64,000 nt of DNA from contig NZ_OY762512.1 in NCBI RefSeq assembly GCF_963665995.1, positions 4,836,001-4,900,000 of the forward strand, read 5' to 3'. Shown piece by piece: positions 18,158 to 26,432 of the stretch (position 1 is its first letter; each line of letters begins with the position of its first letter). The translations under genes and the position numbers were made by a program. Below the pieces are notes generated by a model, which saw only the letters and a program-made list of their open reading frames with translations, was not told where the DNA came from and made no database searches. The DNA comes from Pleurocapsa sp. FMAR1 (GTDB lineage: Bacteria > Cyanobacteriota > Cyanobacteriia > Cyanobacteriales > Xenococcaceae).

Positions 18158-18469
18158 AATAAATTCGGGTTGACCACAAGCAACTAAGATACGTTCAATG
18201 TTAATTGATAAGTACTTAGAACCATAGCTAGTGGTCAATTTGAAGAACGATCGTGAACAACAAAGTTATCAAGTAAGCGATGGCAATTCGGCTCGATACT
18301 ATAAATCGTATCCGATCTGCTTAAAGTAGCATTTTTTACCATTGCTCCTTGTCATAGCCGCTGTTTTCTAGCTGTCTATGTAGGTTTGTTGTTCATATTT
18401 TTTTGGCTGCTAATTATAATATTTGAATAATACTTTCGATTAAAATCCTCTGATTTTAAGGTTAGAAAA
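18158..18469. other. Spacer, no gene seen
   Basis: About 312 nt after minE. It holds a widely spaced inverted pair (TTGACCAC near 18169 and GTGGTCAA near 18232) and AT-rich sequence just upstream of the Uma2 gene. No tRNA, clear terminator or conserved reading frame was found. Confidence 0.5.
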
Positions 18470-19045
18470 ATGACTCACACCATTAATATTAAAGCCTTTA
18501 CTGATTCGATTAGCGATCGCGCCTTAGAGCAGTTATGTCGAGAAAATCCCGATCTTAGATTTGAAACCGATGCCAATGGAAAACTAATTATTATGTCTCC
18601 TACAGGAAGCGAAAGCGGTAAGAAAAATTCTGATTTACTGGCTCAAGTTTGGTACTGGAATAATCGCCATAAATTAGGAGTAGTGTTTGATTCTTCCACA
18701 GGGTTTAAGTTATCAAATGGTGCTACTCGATCGCCTGATGTTAGTTGGATTGCCATTGAACGCTGGAATAGTTTAAATGACAAGCAAAAAAGAGGCTTTG
18801 CACCCATCGATCCTGATTTTGTGATCGAATTGATGTCTCCTACTGACAACCTGTTAGAAACTCATCAGAAGATGATGGAATATATTGGTTGTGGTGTCAA
18901 GCTAGGTTGGTTAATTAATCCCGATCAAAAAGAAGTAGAAATTTATCGTTTTGGTAGAGATAAAGAGATACTCAGCAATCCTCATAGTTTATCTGGTGAA
19001 GATATGTTGTCAGGATTAAATGTAGATTTGTCCGCTATTTTTTAG
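18470..19045 (+). CDS. Uma2-family (DUF820) PD-(D/E)XK nuclease-like protein
   Basis: A 191-residue member of the Uma2/DUF820 family, very common in cyanobacteria and sharing the restriction-endonuclease fold. The nuclease-type acidic residues appear in RSPDVSWIAIERW (Asp) and FVIELMSPTD (Glu), followed by a K-containing segment (KMMEYIGCGVKLGWLINP). The N-terminal half has IIMSPTGSESGKKNSDLLAQ, typical of the family. Biological function is not established for most members, although mobile or defence associations have been suggested. It stands alone. A second Uma2 gene of a different subtype is at 31811-32359. Confidence 0.88.
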   Translation: MTHTINIKAFTDSISDRALEQLCRENPDLRFETDANGKLIIMSPTGSESGKKNSDLLAQVWYWNNRHKLGVVFDSSTGFKLSNGATRSPDVSWIAIERWNSLNDKQKRGFAPIDPDFVIELMSPTDNLLETHQKMMEYIGCGVKLGWLINPDQKEVEIYRFGRDKEILSNPHSLSGEDMLSGLNVDLSAIF

Positions 19046-19101
19046 ACAAGTACACTTTCAATGTTTAATGATAAATGATAAATGTTAAATGATAAAAACG
19101 A

Positions 19102-19710
19102 ATGATATTGCTGCGATTATTAAAATCCCTACTTTCTAAGCATAAAAATCAGTTTCAATTGAGGCAGTTTGTTACGAGAATTGCAACTGTGTGCCTATTA
19201 ATAACTATTTTTTCTTTTTCTTGGATATCTCCCGCTCTAGCCACCATAGATGACGATCGCTATGAAGGCAATATTTTTCTTCTGTTTGGTGGCAATGGTT
19301 CTTTAGTTCCGCCTCGTATGAATTTACCAACCTCTTTAAAACGGGAAAAACCAGCTATTTTAGTATTCTATGTCGATGATAGTAGTGACTGTAAACAGTT
19401 TTCTATTTTGGTAACTCGCCTCCAAGCGTTTTATGGACAAGCAGCAAGTGTTATTCCTGTGACAGTTGATTCTTTTATCGATCGGCAGCAATATTCCCCT
19501 AAAGATCCAGCTTATTATTACAGTGGCGTAGTGCCTGAAACGGTTATCTTGAATCAGCAGGGTAAGGTGGTTTATGACGGTAAAGGACAAGTTCCCTATG
19601 AAGAAATGGACGATGCTTTAAGAGAGGTTTTTAATTTATTACCCCGCTCAAAATCTGAAGTTCTAAAACGCCGTTCCTTTAATGAATTTAATTCAGGGAT
19701 GACTCGCTGA
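19102..19710 (+). CDS. Thylakoid membrane PSI accumulation factor-like, thioredoxin-fold protein
   Basis: A 202-residue protein with an N-terminal hydrophobic segment at about 22-47 (VCLLITIFSFSWISPALA), a signal peptide or anchor. It continues with ATIDDDRYEGNIFLLFGGNG, then a thioredoxin-like fold: AILVFYVDDSSDCKQFSIL, VIPVTVDSF and PETVILNQQGKVVYDGKGQ. The position of the usual CXXC carries a single Cys, so dithiol chemistry is unlikely. From memory this matches a conserved cyanobacterial family annotated as a thylakoid PSI accumulation factor. No photosynthesis gene is adjacent. The ORF ends with a basic tail. Confidence 0.7.
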   Translation: MILLRLLKSLLSKHKNQFQLRQFVTRIATVCLLITIFSFSWISPALATIDDDRYEGNIFLLFGGNGSLVPPRMNLPTSLKREKPAILVFYVDDSSDCKQFSILVTRLQAFYGQAASVIPVTVDSFIDRQQYSPKDPAYYYSGVVPETVILNQQGKVVYDGKGQVPYEEMDDALREVFNLLPRSKSEVLKRRSFNEFNSGMTR

Positions 19711-20192
19711 TTACTGATTAACACTAGTTTAGGTTAAGAAAATTAAACGGTTAGGAAAGTATAAAGATGAAAAAAATTTTATCTCAAATCACAAATCTTA
19801 ATAACTAGAGCGCGTCATCAATTAGAAAATACAGTTTTCGCGCTGCTCTGAGCGTTGGTCAAATTGAGCAGATTGAGAGATGGTGCGATCGCCTGATGCC
19901 AGGAGAAATCTGGCAACAAACTCAACTCGTTCTGCTTTTACTGGCTTAATTCATAATCGCGGCTTTATAGCGATCGCAACTATGATTCTGGTCAGACAAA
20001 TTCTCATCCCAGTTTTGCGGTAGCGCCTTCGGTACTATCTCTTTATCTCTAACTGATTAGATAGCCATTACCGTACTTACTTCCGTCGTGCTTTGGGTCG
20101 GAGAGTTAGGGCGTTTCTTCAAGCGCAATCAAAAATATTCGATAGTAAATCTAAGTTTAATTAGATTTACTATCTGAATAAGCAAATATTGA
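19711..20192. other. Spacer with possible decayed coding sequence
   Basis: About 480 nt. On the plus strand, short protein-like stretches appear in different frames, for example IEQIERWCDRLMPGEIWQQT near 19863-19925 and TVLTSVVLWVGELGRFF near 20070-20120, separated by stops. This looks like an eroded membrane-protein gene, but I cannot name the family. Three HIP1-type or closely related sequences are present. Confidence 0.3.
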
Positions 20193-20585
20193 TTATTTTA
20201 TCTCGTCAGGAAAAGTACTTTCAGCCACATCTGGATAAAGTTTGCCCAAATCTTTTAATGCTTCTCCTGTTTCCTTTCCAATCTCTTTGACTTTTTCCAA
20301 GGGAGCATCTTCGGTTCGGCGAGCTTGTTGTCTCCACTCGCGAGTTGTTGTCGGTCTTTCGGGATTATTTCCTACGACATCGCCACCAACAACATCAGCG
20401 GCAGTCTTGCTATTTATGGCAGAACTGCTAACACCATTGGTTAATAAAACCGCTCCTAATAAAACAGCAGTCAGAAAACTTTTGACTTGGATTTTTTTTA
20501 GAAGAGAACTGATGCGATTTATGGCTAAAGAAATTAAATGTATCATAGTTAGTTTTGTTGATAAATGTGTTTTTTTTGGTGTCAA
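20193..20585 (-). CDS. Small exported protein of unknown function
   Basis: 130 residues from the ATG at 20585; an internal ATG at 20546 is an alternative start (MIHLISLAINRISSL). A hydrophobic segment at about 38-55 (FLTAVLLGAVLLTNGVSSSA) looks like a signal peptide following an unusually long basic lead. The mature part is charged and probably helical (RPTTTREWRQQARRTEDAP, then KVKEIGKETGEALKDLGKL). It resembles a group of small cyanobacterial exported proteins that I cannot assign firmly. A plus-strand frame over the same bases is a shadow. No partner gene is seen. Confidence 0.6.
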   Translation of the reverse strand: MTPKKTHLSTKLTMIHLISLAINRISSLLKKIQVKSFLTAVLLGAVLLTNGVSSSAINSKTAADVVGGDVVGNNPERPTTTREWRQQARRTEDAPLEKVKEIGKETGEALKDLGKLYPDVAESTFPDEIK

Positions 20586-20771
20586 TAGCTTAAAATCAAA
20601 GTAAATTTATTTGTAATTTACTCAATTGTGGTCAAATAAACTAAACAACAAATTTATTTGGCTATTATACACACATTTAGGTTAACTAACTTCTAAACAT
20701 TAATTCCTCCAACTAAAGTTATAATTTGTTGTGAATATGCTATTAAGCTATTAATGATTAAATACTTCTAA

Positions 20772-20966
20772 TATCCGCCAGAATTTTTGGATTATGCGGG
20801 AGTGGAATTAATTTTGATCGGTGCATCGGCTAATATTGAACAAGAATTGGGAATCGAACTTCATCCAGTCAACGAGATAAAAGACACCGCAGAAATACTC
20901 AATGACTTACGGATGAGGAAAAGCAGACATCCAATTGAACCTCTTTTTACTGGAGAATGGCGTTAA
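20772..20966 (+). pseudogene. Orphan C-terminal gene fragment
   Basis: An open frame of 64 codons without a start codon, preceded directly by a TAA. It reads YPPEFLDYAGVELILIGASA, then NIEQELGIELHPVNEIKDTA, and ends in RHPIEPLFTGEWR. The composition is strongly protein-like, so it is probably the 3' end of a lost gene. I do not recognise the family. Confidence 0.4.
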
Positions 20967-21342
20967 GAGTAATTATAAAGTGCAGTTATAGTTTTCTTAA
21001 CAATGAAAATAGATTAAAGGCGATCGCATTAGCTAGGCGATCGCCTGAAACACAGTATTCTAAAAACATCGGCAGTTTATCGCCCGAACAATTTTTTAGC
21101 CAACCTTTTATAAAAAAGCGATCGCACCTATAAATAACTTTGCAATTTATCTCGATCTATCAATAGAAATACTAATTTGATTTTCATTAATTAGATTCTC
21201 TATTTCTTTGGTGAGATGTTGGTATGAAGCGATCGGTTTATTAATTAAAGTATCAGCTAACCCAACTAGACACTGATTGCAGCGCAAATATTTAATTAAT
21301 AACCCAATTAATCACAAAGTGACCTTTTTTAGCTGTCGCTTT
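20967..21342. other. Spacer, repeats and a doubtful minus-strand frame
   Basis: About 375 nt with several HIP1 octamers near 21018-21045 and 21120. A minus-strand frame of about 57 codons ending at a TAA near 21154 includes IKYLRCNQCLVGLADTLINK, but it has no good start and no family is recognised. Confidence 0.3.
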
Positions 21343-21349
21343 GAGGAGA
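21343..21349 (+). promoter_or_regulatory. Shine-Dalgarno deciding the start of the DUF2231 gene
   Basis: GAGGAGA lies 6 nt before the ATG at 21356. It falls inside the longer frame that would start at 21341, so the later ATG is the real start. Confidence 0.7.
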
Positions 21350-21355
21350 AATCTT

Positions 21356-21901
21356 ATGACCAACACAGAATTTGATTCAGAACAATACGCACAAAATCCT
21401 TATCCCAATATTCCGCCGATTATTGAAAGCTTAGAGAGCGAGTATTTAGGCAATGGTGTTACTAGCTCTGTAGCAATTGCTGGACATCCTATCCATCCGA
21501 TTATCGTTGTTTTTCCCGTGGCTTTTTTAACTGCTGCTGCTGGTACCGATCTTGGCTATTGGCTGACAAAAGACTTTTTTTGGGCGCGTGCTTCAAGCTG
21601 GTTAATCGGACTGGGTTTAGTAGCGGGTGTCTTGGCAGCTTTGATAGGAATGTCGGACTTTTTAAAAGTTCCTAGAGTTCGTAAGCGTACTGCTGGTTGG
21701 GCGCACATGGCACTAAACGTTACTGCTTTAATCCTAACCGCAATTAATTTTGGGTTAAGACTAGTTGGCACAGATTTTATCGTTCCTGTTGGTTTAATTG
21801 TCTCGTTGTTAGTAGCCACACTCCTCGGAGTTGGTGGTTGGTATGGTGGAGAACTTTCTTTTCGGCACAAAATTGGGGTTATTGGCCCCAATGAGATTTA
21901 A
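21356..21901 (+). CDS. DUF2231-family membrane protein
   Basis: 181 residues from the ATG at 21356, chosen because a strong Shine-Dalgarno sits just upstream. Four membrane helices are visible from about residue 45. The first carries the family hallmark GHPIHPIIVVFPVAFLTAAA, and later segments include WLIGLGLVAGVLAALIGMSD and VTALILTAINFGLRL. Members of DUF2231 are integral membrane proteins without a settled function; some relatives are linked to haem or redox processes. The N-terminal 40 residues are polar and cytosolic. It stands alone between a repeat-rich spacer and a convergent SDR gene. Confidence 0.85.
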   Translation: MTNTEFDSEQYAQNPYPNIPPIIESLESEYLGNGVTSSVAIAGHPIHPIIVVFPVAFLTAAAGTDLGYWLTKDFFWARASSWLIGLGLVAGVLAALIGMSDFLKVPRVRKRTAGWAHMALNVTALILTAINFGLRLVGTDFIVPVGLIVSLLVATLLGVGGWYGGELSFRHKIGVIGPNEI

Positions 21902-21963
21902 ACTTTAACAGGTAGCTTTTCGCTTAGAGAGCGAGTATTAATATTTAATACAACAAAGTTACC

Positions 21964-22908
21964 TTACTTGAACCTGAATTTTTTGACCAGCCAGTCCGAA
22001 ATACTAGGAATAGTTAAGTCATTAAAATCGCCTTCAACTTGGGTATAGCCATCCATGGGCGCAAACAAATTGTTAGCACCATCGGCAGATTTTGGTTCTG
22101 AAGTACGCTGTCCTTTAAAACCAATAGCTAATAATATAGCATCCATCAGTTCTGGCGAAAGTCGTTGACCTAGATCTAATATCCTACCCACATCACCGAC
22201 AATAAAGTCGCGGGTAGGATGTTCGGCTGTATGAAGAATAGCTTCAGCTACCAGCTTAGGCGAATAGTAAGGTGGTAAACCTGTGGGTTTGACTCCTATC
22301 TTGGTAAGTACATGATTGTAAAAGGGCGTATTAATTACTGCTGGCTTGATGCTAGTAACGCTAACGGGTATTTTTTCATGTTGCAGTTCTACTCGCAGAG
22401 ATTCGAGAAAGCCTTCAAGACCATGTTTGGCAGTCGAATAAGGGCTTTGCAGAGGTAAGGCTCGCCTTCCTTCCATGGAAGAAATATGAATCATTGCTCC
22501 TCTTCCTTCTCGTTTGAGATAGGGTAGTGCTGCCATTGCTCCATATACTTGTCCCATTAAAGTAACATCAATCACTCGCTTAAATTCTTCTGGCGTAATT
22601 TGCTCAAAGGGAGCAAGAATACCAGTAGCAGCGCAATGCACCCATGTATCCAATCTGCCATACTGCTCGACAGTATAATCGGCGATCGCCTTAACGCCTG
22701 CAAAGTCTGCTACATCACAAGTAATTGCCTTAGCATCGCCTCCAGAAGCCTGAATTTCTGCCACTAGAGAATTTAGTCCCAGTTCATTTCGGGCTGCGAC
22801 GACTACTTTTGCTCCCTTGAGGGCAAACTGTAATGCTGTTTCGCGTCCAATACCACTAGAAGCACCAATAATAGCGACTACTTGTTGGGAAATTAATTTT
22901 AGCTGCAT
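21964..22908 (-). CDS. SDR-family oxidoreductase
   Basis: A 314-residue short-chain dehydrogenase/reductase. The nucleotide-binding motif is IIGASSGIGRETALQF (residues about 13-28), the conserved AATG follows at about 92, and the active site has Ser in MIHISSMEGRRALP and YSTAK with the catalytic Tyr and Lys. An Arg after beta strand 2 (VVVAARNELGL) suggests NADP(H). A C-terminal extension of about 70 residues carries PTRDFIVGDVGRILDLGQRL, as in one SDR subgroup found in cyanobacteria and proteobacteria. The substrate is unknown. It is convergent with the DUF2231 gene. Confidence 0.9.
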   Translation of the reverse strand: MQLKLISQQVVAIIGASSGIGRETALQFALKGAKVVVAARNELGLNSLVAEIQASGGDAKAITCDVADFAGVKAIADYTVEQYGRLDTWVHCAATGILAPFEQITPEEFKRVIDVTLMGQVYGAMAALPYLKREGRGAMIHISSMEGRRALPLQSPYSTAKHGLEGFLESLRVELQHEKIPVSVTSIKPAVINTPFYNHVLTKIGVKPTGLPPYYSPKLVAEAILHTAEHPTRDFIVGDVGRILDLGQRLSPELMDAILLAIGFKGQRTSEPKSADGANNLFAPMDGYTQVEGDFNDLTIPSISDWLVKKFRFK

Positions 22909-23184
22909 GAGGATCTTTCCTAAAAGTGTGGATAAAACTATATAAGATTAGTGTTTACAATCTATTCTTTGTTTACCGCTTAAATCCTCTGTCAAAAGAA
23001 GTGGAAGGAATAATGATCGAGAGCGAAAGAGCGATCGCTCTAACCAGCAACGCCGTAATTGTAAAGTGCAGTTATTGAAGTTTGAAGTATTACTTCTTAC
23101 TCCCTACGGTAGGGCTGTTTCATTCCCAGGAAAATCTTAGAATAGTAGGGAATTTAGGGAGATAGGGAATTAGGGAAAGCTAAA

Positions 23185-23694
23185 ATGCAGCAAAATAAAC
23201 CAAAATTTATTAGCAACCACGAAGATTTAGAAGTCTACAAAATTGCCTTCGATGCTGCTATGGAAATATTTAAGCTTTCTAAAAATTTCCCCAAAGAAGA
23301 GAAATATTCTTTAATCGATCAAATTCGACGTTCTTCTCGTTCAGTATGTGCCAATCTAGCCGAAGCATGGCGAAGCGGTGGAAGCCCGCGTCGGCGTAAG
23401 ACGCAAGGGAACGTCCACCAAGACAGAAGACGCTACAAGGGTTCTTTTTTACTAAGGTTGAATGATGCGGAGGCTGAGGCAGCAGAGACTCAGGTTTGGC
23501 TAAAGTTTGCGGTAAAATGTCACTATTTAGCTGTAAATTCGGGAAGAAAGCTTTATAGCCAAGCAGCCCCAAGGGGGCAGATTCTCGCAAAGCGAGAACT
23601 GGACGCTTTGCGTCCGCATCAGATTTTGGGATTAATTGTCATCATGACTAATAGTGCTGATAAATGGTTGTTAAAAAGCAAGGAAAATAAGTGA
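23185..23694 (+). CDS. S23/four-helix-bundle protein with two in-frame repeat insertions
   Basis: 169 residues. The family core is obvious: EDLEVYKIAFDAAMEIF, SLIDQIRRSSRSVCANLAEA, RRYKGSFLLRLNDAEAEAAE, TQVWLKFAVKCHYL and ILGLIVIMTNSADKWLLKSK. Family members are about 120-130 residues. The excess comes from two insertions of hairpin repeats. One (about 17 residues, SGGSPRRRKTQGNVHQD) sits between helices 2 and 3, and one (about 20 residues, Pro/Arg-rich) lies before the last helix. Both keep the frame. The fold is shared with proteins encoded in 23S rRNA intervening sequences and with Avd of diversity-generating retroelements, but no retroelement is present here. G-rich and C-rich short repeats flank the gene on either side. 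Confidence 0.85.
   Translation: MQQNKPKFISNHEDLEVYKIAFDAAMEIFKLSKNFPKEEKYSLIDQIRRSSRSVCANLAEAWRSGGSPRRRKTQGNVHQDRRRYKGSFLLRLNDAEAEAAETQVWLKFAVKCHYLAVNSGRKLYSQAAPRGQILAKRELDALRPHQILGLIVIMTNSADKWLLKSKENK
23377..23419. repeat. Hairpin repeat inserted in the four-helix-bundle gene (copy 1)
   Basis: A nested inverted repeat: outer arms GGTGGA/TCCACC, then CCC/GGG, then GCGTC/GACGC around a 7-nt loop. The central part resembles the module at 35449-35482 read on the other strand (CGCGTCGGCGTAAGACGCAA against CGCGTCGCCGACAGGCGCAA). Confidence 0.75.
23566..23615. repeat. Three perfect hairpins inserted in the four-helix-bundle gene (copy 2)
   Basis: Three consecutive perfect hairpins, each with a 3-nt loop: GCCCC-AAG-GGGGC (23566-23578), TTCTCGC-AAA-GCGAGAA (23582-23598) and GGACGC-TTT-GCGTCC (23601-23615). 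They are translated in frame into residues absent from the family core. Confidence 0.85.
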
Positions 23695-23770
23695 ATATTT
23701 CCTCAATTCCCGAATTCCCCAAGTCCCTAACTCCCTGCGGGGGGTACCCCTTGGCTACTTCTGCCTTCAT

Positions 23771-24469
23771 TCAATGGCGATAAAAATTATCATGGAAAAG
23801 TTCATAGCATTCACAGGCAGCGTTTTCTAGACCTGAGCGAGTTAAAACAGTGATTTTGCCACGGGAATAACTTATTAACCCTGCTCTTTGAAGAACCCCT
23901 GCTGCTATGGTTACCCCCGAACGACGAACCCCTAGCATCTGACCAATAAATTCCTGAGTCAGAGGCAACTCGTTGGATTGAGTTAAGTCTTGAGCCGTCA
24001 GCAGCCAACGAGCCAAACGTTCTTCAATTGTGTGATGTCCATTGCAAACTGATAGTTGGGCAGTTTCATTTAGTCTGGTTTGAGCGTAGTTTAACAATAT
24101 TCTTTGTAACTTTCCTCCTCGGTTGAACTCCCGTTTTAAAACTAGAGCAGAAATCTTTAGAGCATGATCTGGCACTTGAACAATGGCGCGCTGACTACTA
24201 TAACCATTGCTGAGGACAACTGGAAGACCGACCATTCCCGTACCGCCAACTAGAGCAATTTCAGTGCTAGTGCCGTTACTCAGTATAGAAACCAAAGAAA
24301 TCAGCGCAGTATTGGGAAAATAGACGGTTTCGATCTTTTCTGAACCTTCGTGCAAAACAGTTCCCACTGGAAGAGAGACAGGCGTTAAGTAAGGTTCTAA
24401 ACGCTGGTATTCAATTTCTGGCAAAGCTGCCAAAAGACGATTAGCTGAATGTGTATGGTCTTGAGACAC
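23771..24469 (-). CDS. Crp/Fnr-family transcriptional regulator
   Basis: 232 residues. The N-terminal cyclic-nucleotide-binding-like beta roll spans about 20-130 (VGTVLHEGSEKIETVYFPNT, IALVGGTGMVGLPVVL), but the phosphate-binding cassette of true cAMP receptors is not evident. The C-terminal winged helix follows at about 150-215: TIEERLARWLLTAQD, LTQEFIGQMLGVRRSGVTIA (recognition helix) and LQRAGLISYSRGKITVL. There is no Fnr-type cysteine cluster at the N-terminus. It matches a Crp-like subgroup common in cyanobacteria and rhizobia whose signal is unknown. The targets cannot be read from context. Confidence 0.9.
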   Translation of the reverse strand: MSQDHTHSANRLLAALPEIEYQRLEPYLTPVSLPVGTVLHEGSEKIETVYFPNTALISLVSILSNGTSTEIALVGGTGMVGLPVVLSNGYSSQRAIVQVPDHALKISALVLKREFNRGGKLQRILLNYAQTRLNETAQLSVCNGHHTIEERLARWLLTAQDLTQSNELPLTQEFIGQMLGVRRSGVTIAAGVLQRAGLISYSRGKITVLTRSGLENAACECYELFHDNFYRH

Positions 24470-24744
24470 AGGAAAACACCTTTTATATTGTGCTGCTGCT
24501 AAAAAAAGCTAACGGCACAAAAAGGAAACCCATGTTTAAATTCTTATGTCGCCAAATTTTACAGGCATAATGATCGTAACTCGATTCCGTTGAGTTATAT
24601 CAGTTTTAGAGATAAGAAAATATAGTACGTCTGGTGTAAATTAAAAATCAGGGTGATTTGTTTGAAGCTACAAGCTATAAGCCTTAAGAGAAGGTTTGAA
24701 TAAGTAATATTGGCGATCGCCAGTAATGATCGAAACAATTATCA

Positions 24745-25722
24745 TCATGGCGAATCTGGTAATTGAGGAATTAAGAGTTCAGCTATAATTGGCAGATGAT
24801 CTGAACCAATAGCCCGACCTAATTTAAAGTTTTTAACCTGAATATCGGCACTTACTAAGCAATGGTCTATGGGTGCAGATAGAGCAGCAACTTGAGGAGC
24901 AACTATCGAATGAGTGGGTAAGATTCCAAATCCTTGACGGGCATTGTGTAAACCAGAAAGCTTAATCATAGAGTAATAAAAAGGTGACCACATCGAAACA
25001 TTTAGATCGCCAATTACGATAACTGGCTGGGTTAGGGTTTTTACATATTCGCCAATACCAATTTCCAAATGCTGATTCCGAATCTCCCATCCTGGACGAC
25101 CATAATATAGCTGGGGGTAGGCATGAGTGGCAACAAACCTCACCAAGCGATCGCCCACTTTAATATCGGCAATAATTAAGCCACGATAAGTACCATAAAG
25201 CTTTAGTTGAGGATTAGCCAGTGGCAGTTTACTGTAAACCTCCATTTCCATCTTTTCTGAGCGAACATGGTAAGGATAACTTGAGCTTAATGCTGCCAGA
25301 TGAGGATGCCAGTGGGGGATGGCTTCTAGAAAAACCGCTATATCTGGCTGTTCTTGATTAACTAAAGCGATCGCCTTATCGTAGTTTTTATTTGACCACA
25401 AAACATTATAAGAAAATACCTTTAGTGCTTGGTATTGCTCAGGGTTGGTAATCTTTGGTTGATTAAAATACCAGGGTAAGATTTCCGCTAAATTGAGCAA
25501 GACGCAAAACAAACTAGCAGCAATCCAAAGTTTTTCGTGGGTTAGCAAGAAATAAACCAAGCTACATAAAGCCATGAGCAAAAATTGCAGCTTATAGCCT
25601 GAAGCAAACTCAAAATAAAGATTGAACCTGCCTAAGTATCCTGCCAAAGATAAAGCGATCGCGCTTATGCTCAAGCAAGCAAATAAATAGTAGTTAACAT
25701 TGATACACTTCTTGTTAAACAC
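24745..25722 (-). CDS. Membrane-anchored endonuclease/exonuclease/phosphatase-family protein
   Basis: 325 residues. Three hydrophobic helices occupy the first 90 residues (LFACLSISAIALSLAGYL, LQFLLMALCSLVYFLL, WIAASLFCVLLNLAEIL). An EEP hydrolase domain follows: VFSYNVLWSN, VFLEAIPHW, FVATHAYPQ, VIVIGDLNVSMWSP, IDHCLVS and GSDHLPIIAEL. The catalytic Asp, Asn and His residues are therefore all present. EEP proteins of this layout hydrolyse phosphodiester or phosphomonoester bonds, and a periplasmic role is likely from the helices. The substrate is unknown. It ends close to a short spacer beside the Crp gene but is not obviously regulated by it. Confidence 0.88.
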   Translation of the reverse strand: MFNKKCINVNYYLFACLSISAIALSLAGYLGRFNLYFEFASGYKLQFLLMALCSLVYFLLTHEKLWIAASLFCVLLNLAEILPWYFNQPKITNPEQYQALKVFSYNVLWSNKNYDKAIALVNQEQPDIAVFLEAIPHWHPHLAALSSSYPYHVRSEKMEMEVYSKLPLANPQLKLYGTYRGLIIADIKVGDRLVRFVATHAYPQLYYGRPGWEIRNQHLEIGIGEYVKTLTQPVIVIGDLNVSMWSPFYYSMIKLSGLHNARQGFGILPTHSIVAPQVAALSAPIDHCLVSADIQVKNFKLGRAIGSDHLPIIAELLIPQLPDSP

Positions 25723-25849
25723 CGATTAGGATTAGGCAATTATCATGTTAGAGGCTATAGCCTAACAGATACATAGTCTACTGACTATCTTTTCATCTCA
25801 TTCAAAACTGTGCTAGGTAACGTGAATTTAGAATAAGCCAGAAAACTCG

Positions 25850-26120
25850 GCGTTGCTGATTTAGCGGACGAGCGCGGTCTTTGCTGCACGGAAATGCCCT
25901 GAGTTAAAGGGCTGTCAGGCGCGAGCATTCCCTTGCGCCTGACGGCGACGCGGGGTCTCACCGCTATTCCACTCTCGCGGTGTTGGTTTCGGTCATGCGG
26001 CTTTTGAGACAGAGTATTCTTTCTCAACCTCGACAGTTTGCTCAACGGGGGAAACCCCCGCAACGCAACTGTCTCGCAACGGGCGAGTGGAATATGCTCT
26101 CTAGCCGAGAGCATTTCCTC
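25850..26120. repeat. GC-rich island of nested perfect hairpins
   Basis: A cluster of strong inverted repeats. They are GCCCT/AGGGC (25896-25912), GTCAGGCGC/GCGCCTGAC (25914-25943) and ATTCCACTC/GAGTGGAAT (25966 with 26093). Within the last lies GACAGTT/AACTGTC (26032-26073), itself enclosing CGGGGG-AAA-CCCCCG (26046-26060). TGCTCTC/GAGAGCA follows (26095-26113). The 34 nt at 25932-25965 match 35449-35482 with about three differences. Short frames across this island are not protein-like. Its role as a structured RNA, a mobile repeat cluster or both is unknown. Confidence 0.75.
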
Positions 26121-26432
26121 GCCCCAAAACGCGCCGTACAAAGAGCGACTCGTTCAAGACAGGTATGAAATCCGAAGTAATACTGCTCGTAGTTATTGGT
26201 TATTGGTAGTTAATTTAAGCTAAAAACTAACGACTAAAAACTTTAAGGGTAATAGTTGTACAAATCATACCCGTATTCAGCAACGCCAAAACTCACATTA
26301 CGCCGATAAGTAAAATTAGAAGCCACGTAGCATAATTCCCCATCATTGTTGACAGGGAATAATTAGTAAGCGGTTGCTAGTTATCAATTAGTGATGCTGA
26401 ACTTTTAAAAAGATAGGTCACTAAAAGTTGTT

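Noticed and set aside
20242-20604. 120-residue plus-strand frame
   Set aside because: It is antisense to the small exported protein, whose signal peptide and charged helix are more protein-like.
23185-23694. Avd protein of a diversity-generating retroelement
   Set aside because: The fold family fits, but no reverse transcriptase or template/variable repeat pair is present nearby.
25785-26223. Three open frames in the GC-rich island
   Set aside because: They are products of palindromic repeat DNA, with abnormal Arg/Ser/Pro composition and no conserved sequence.
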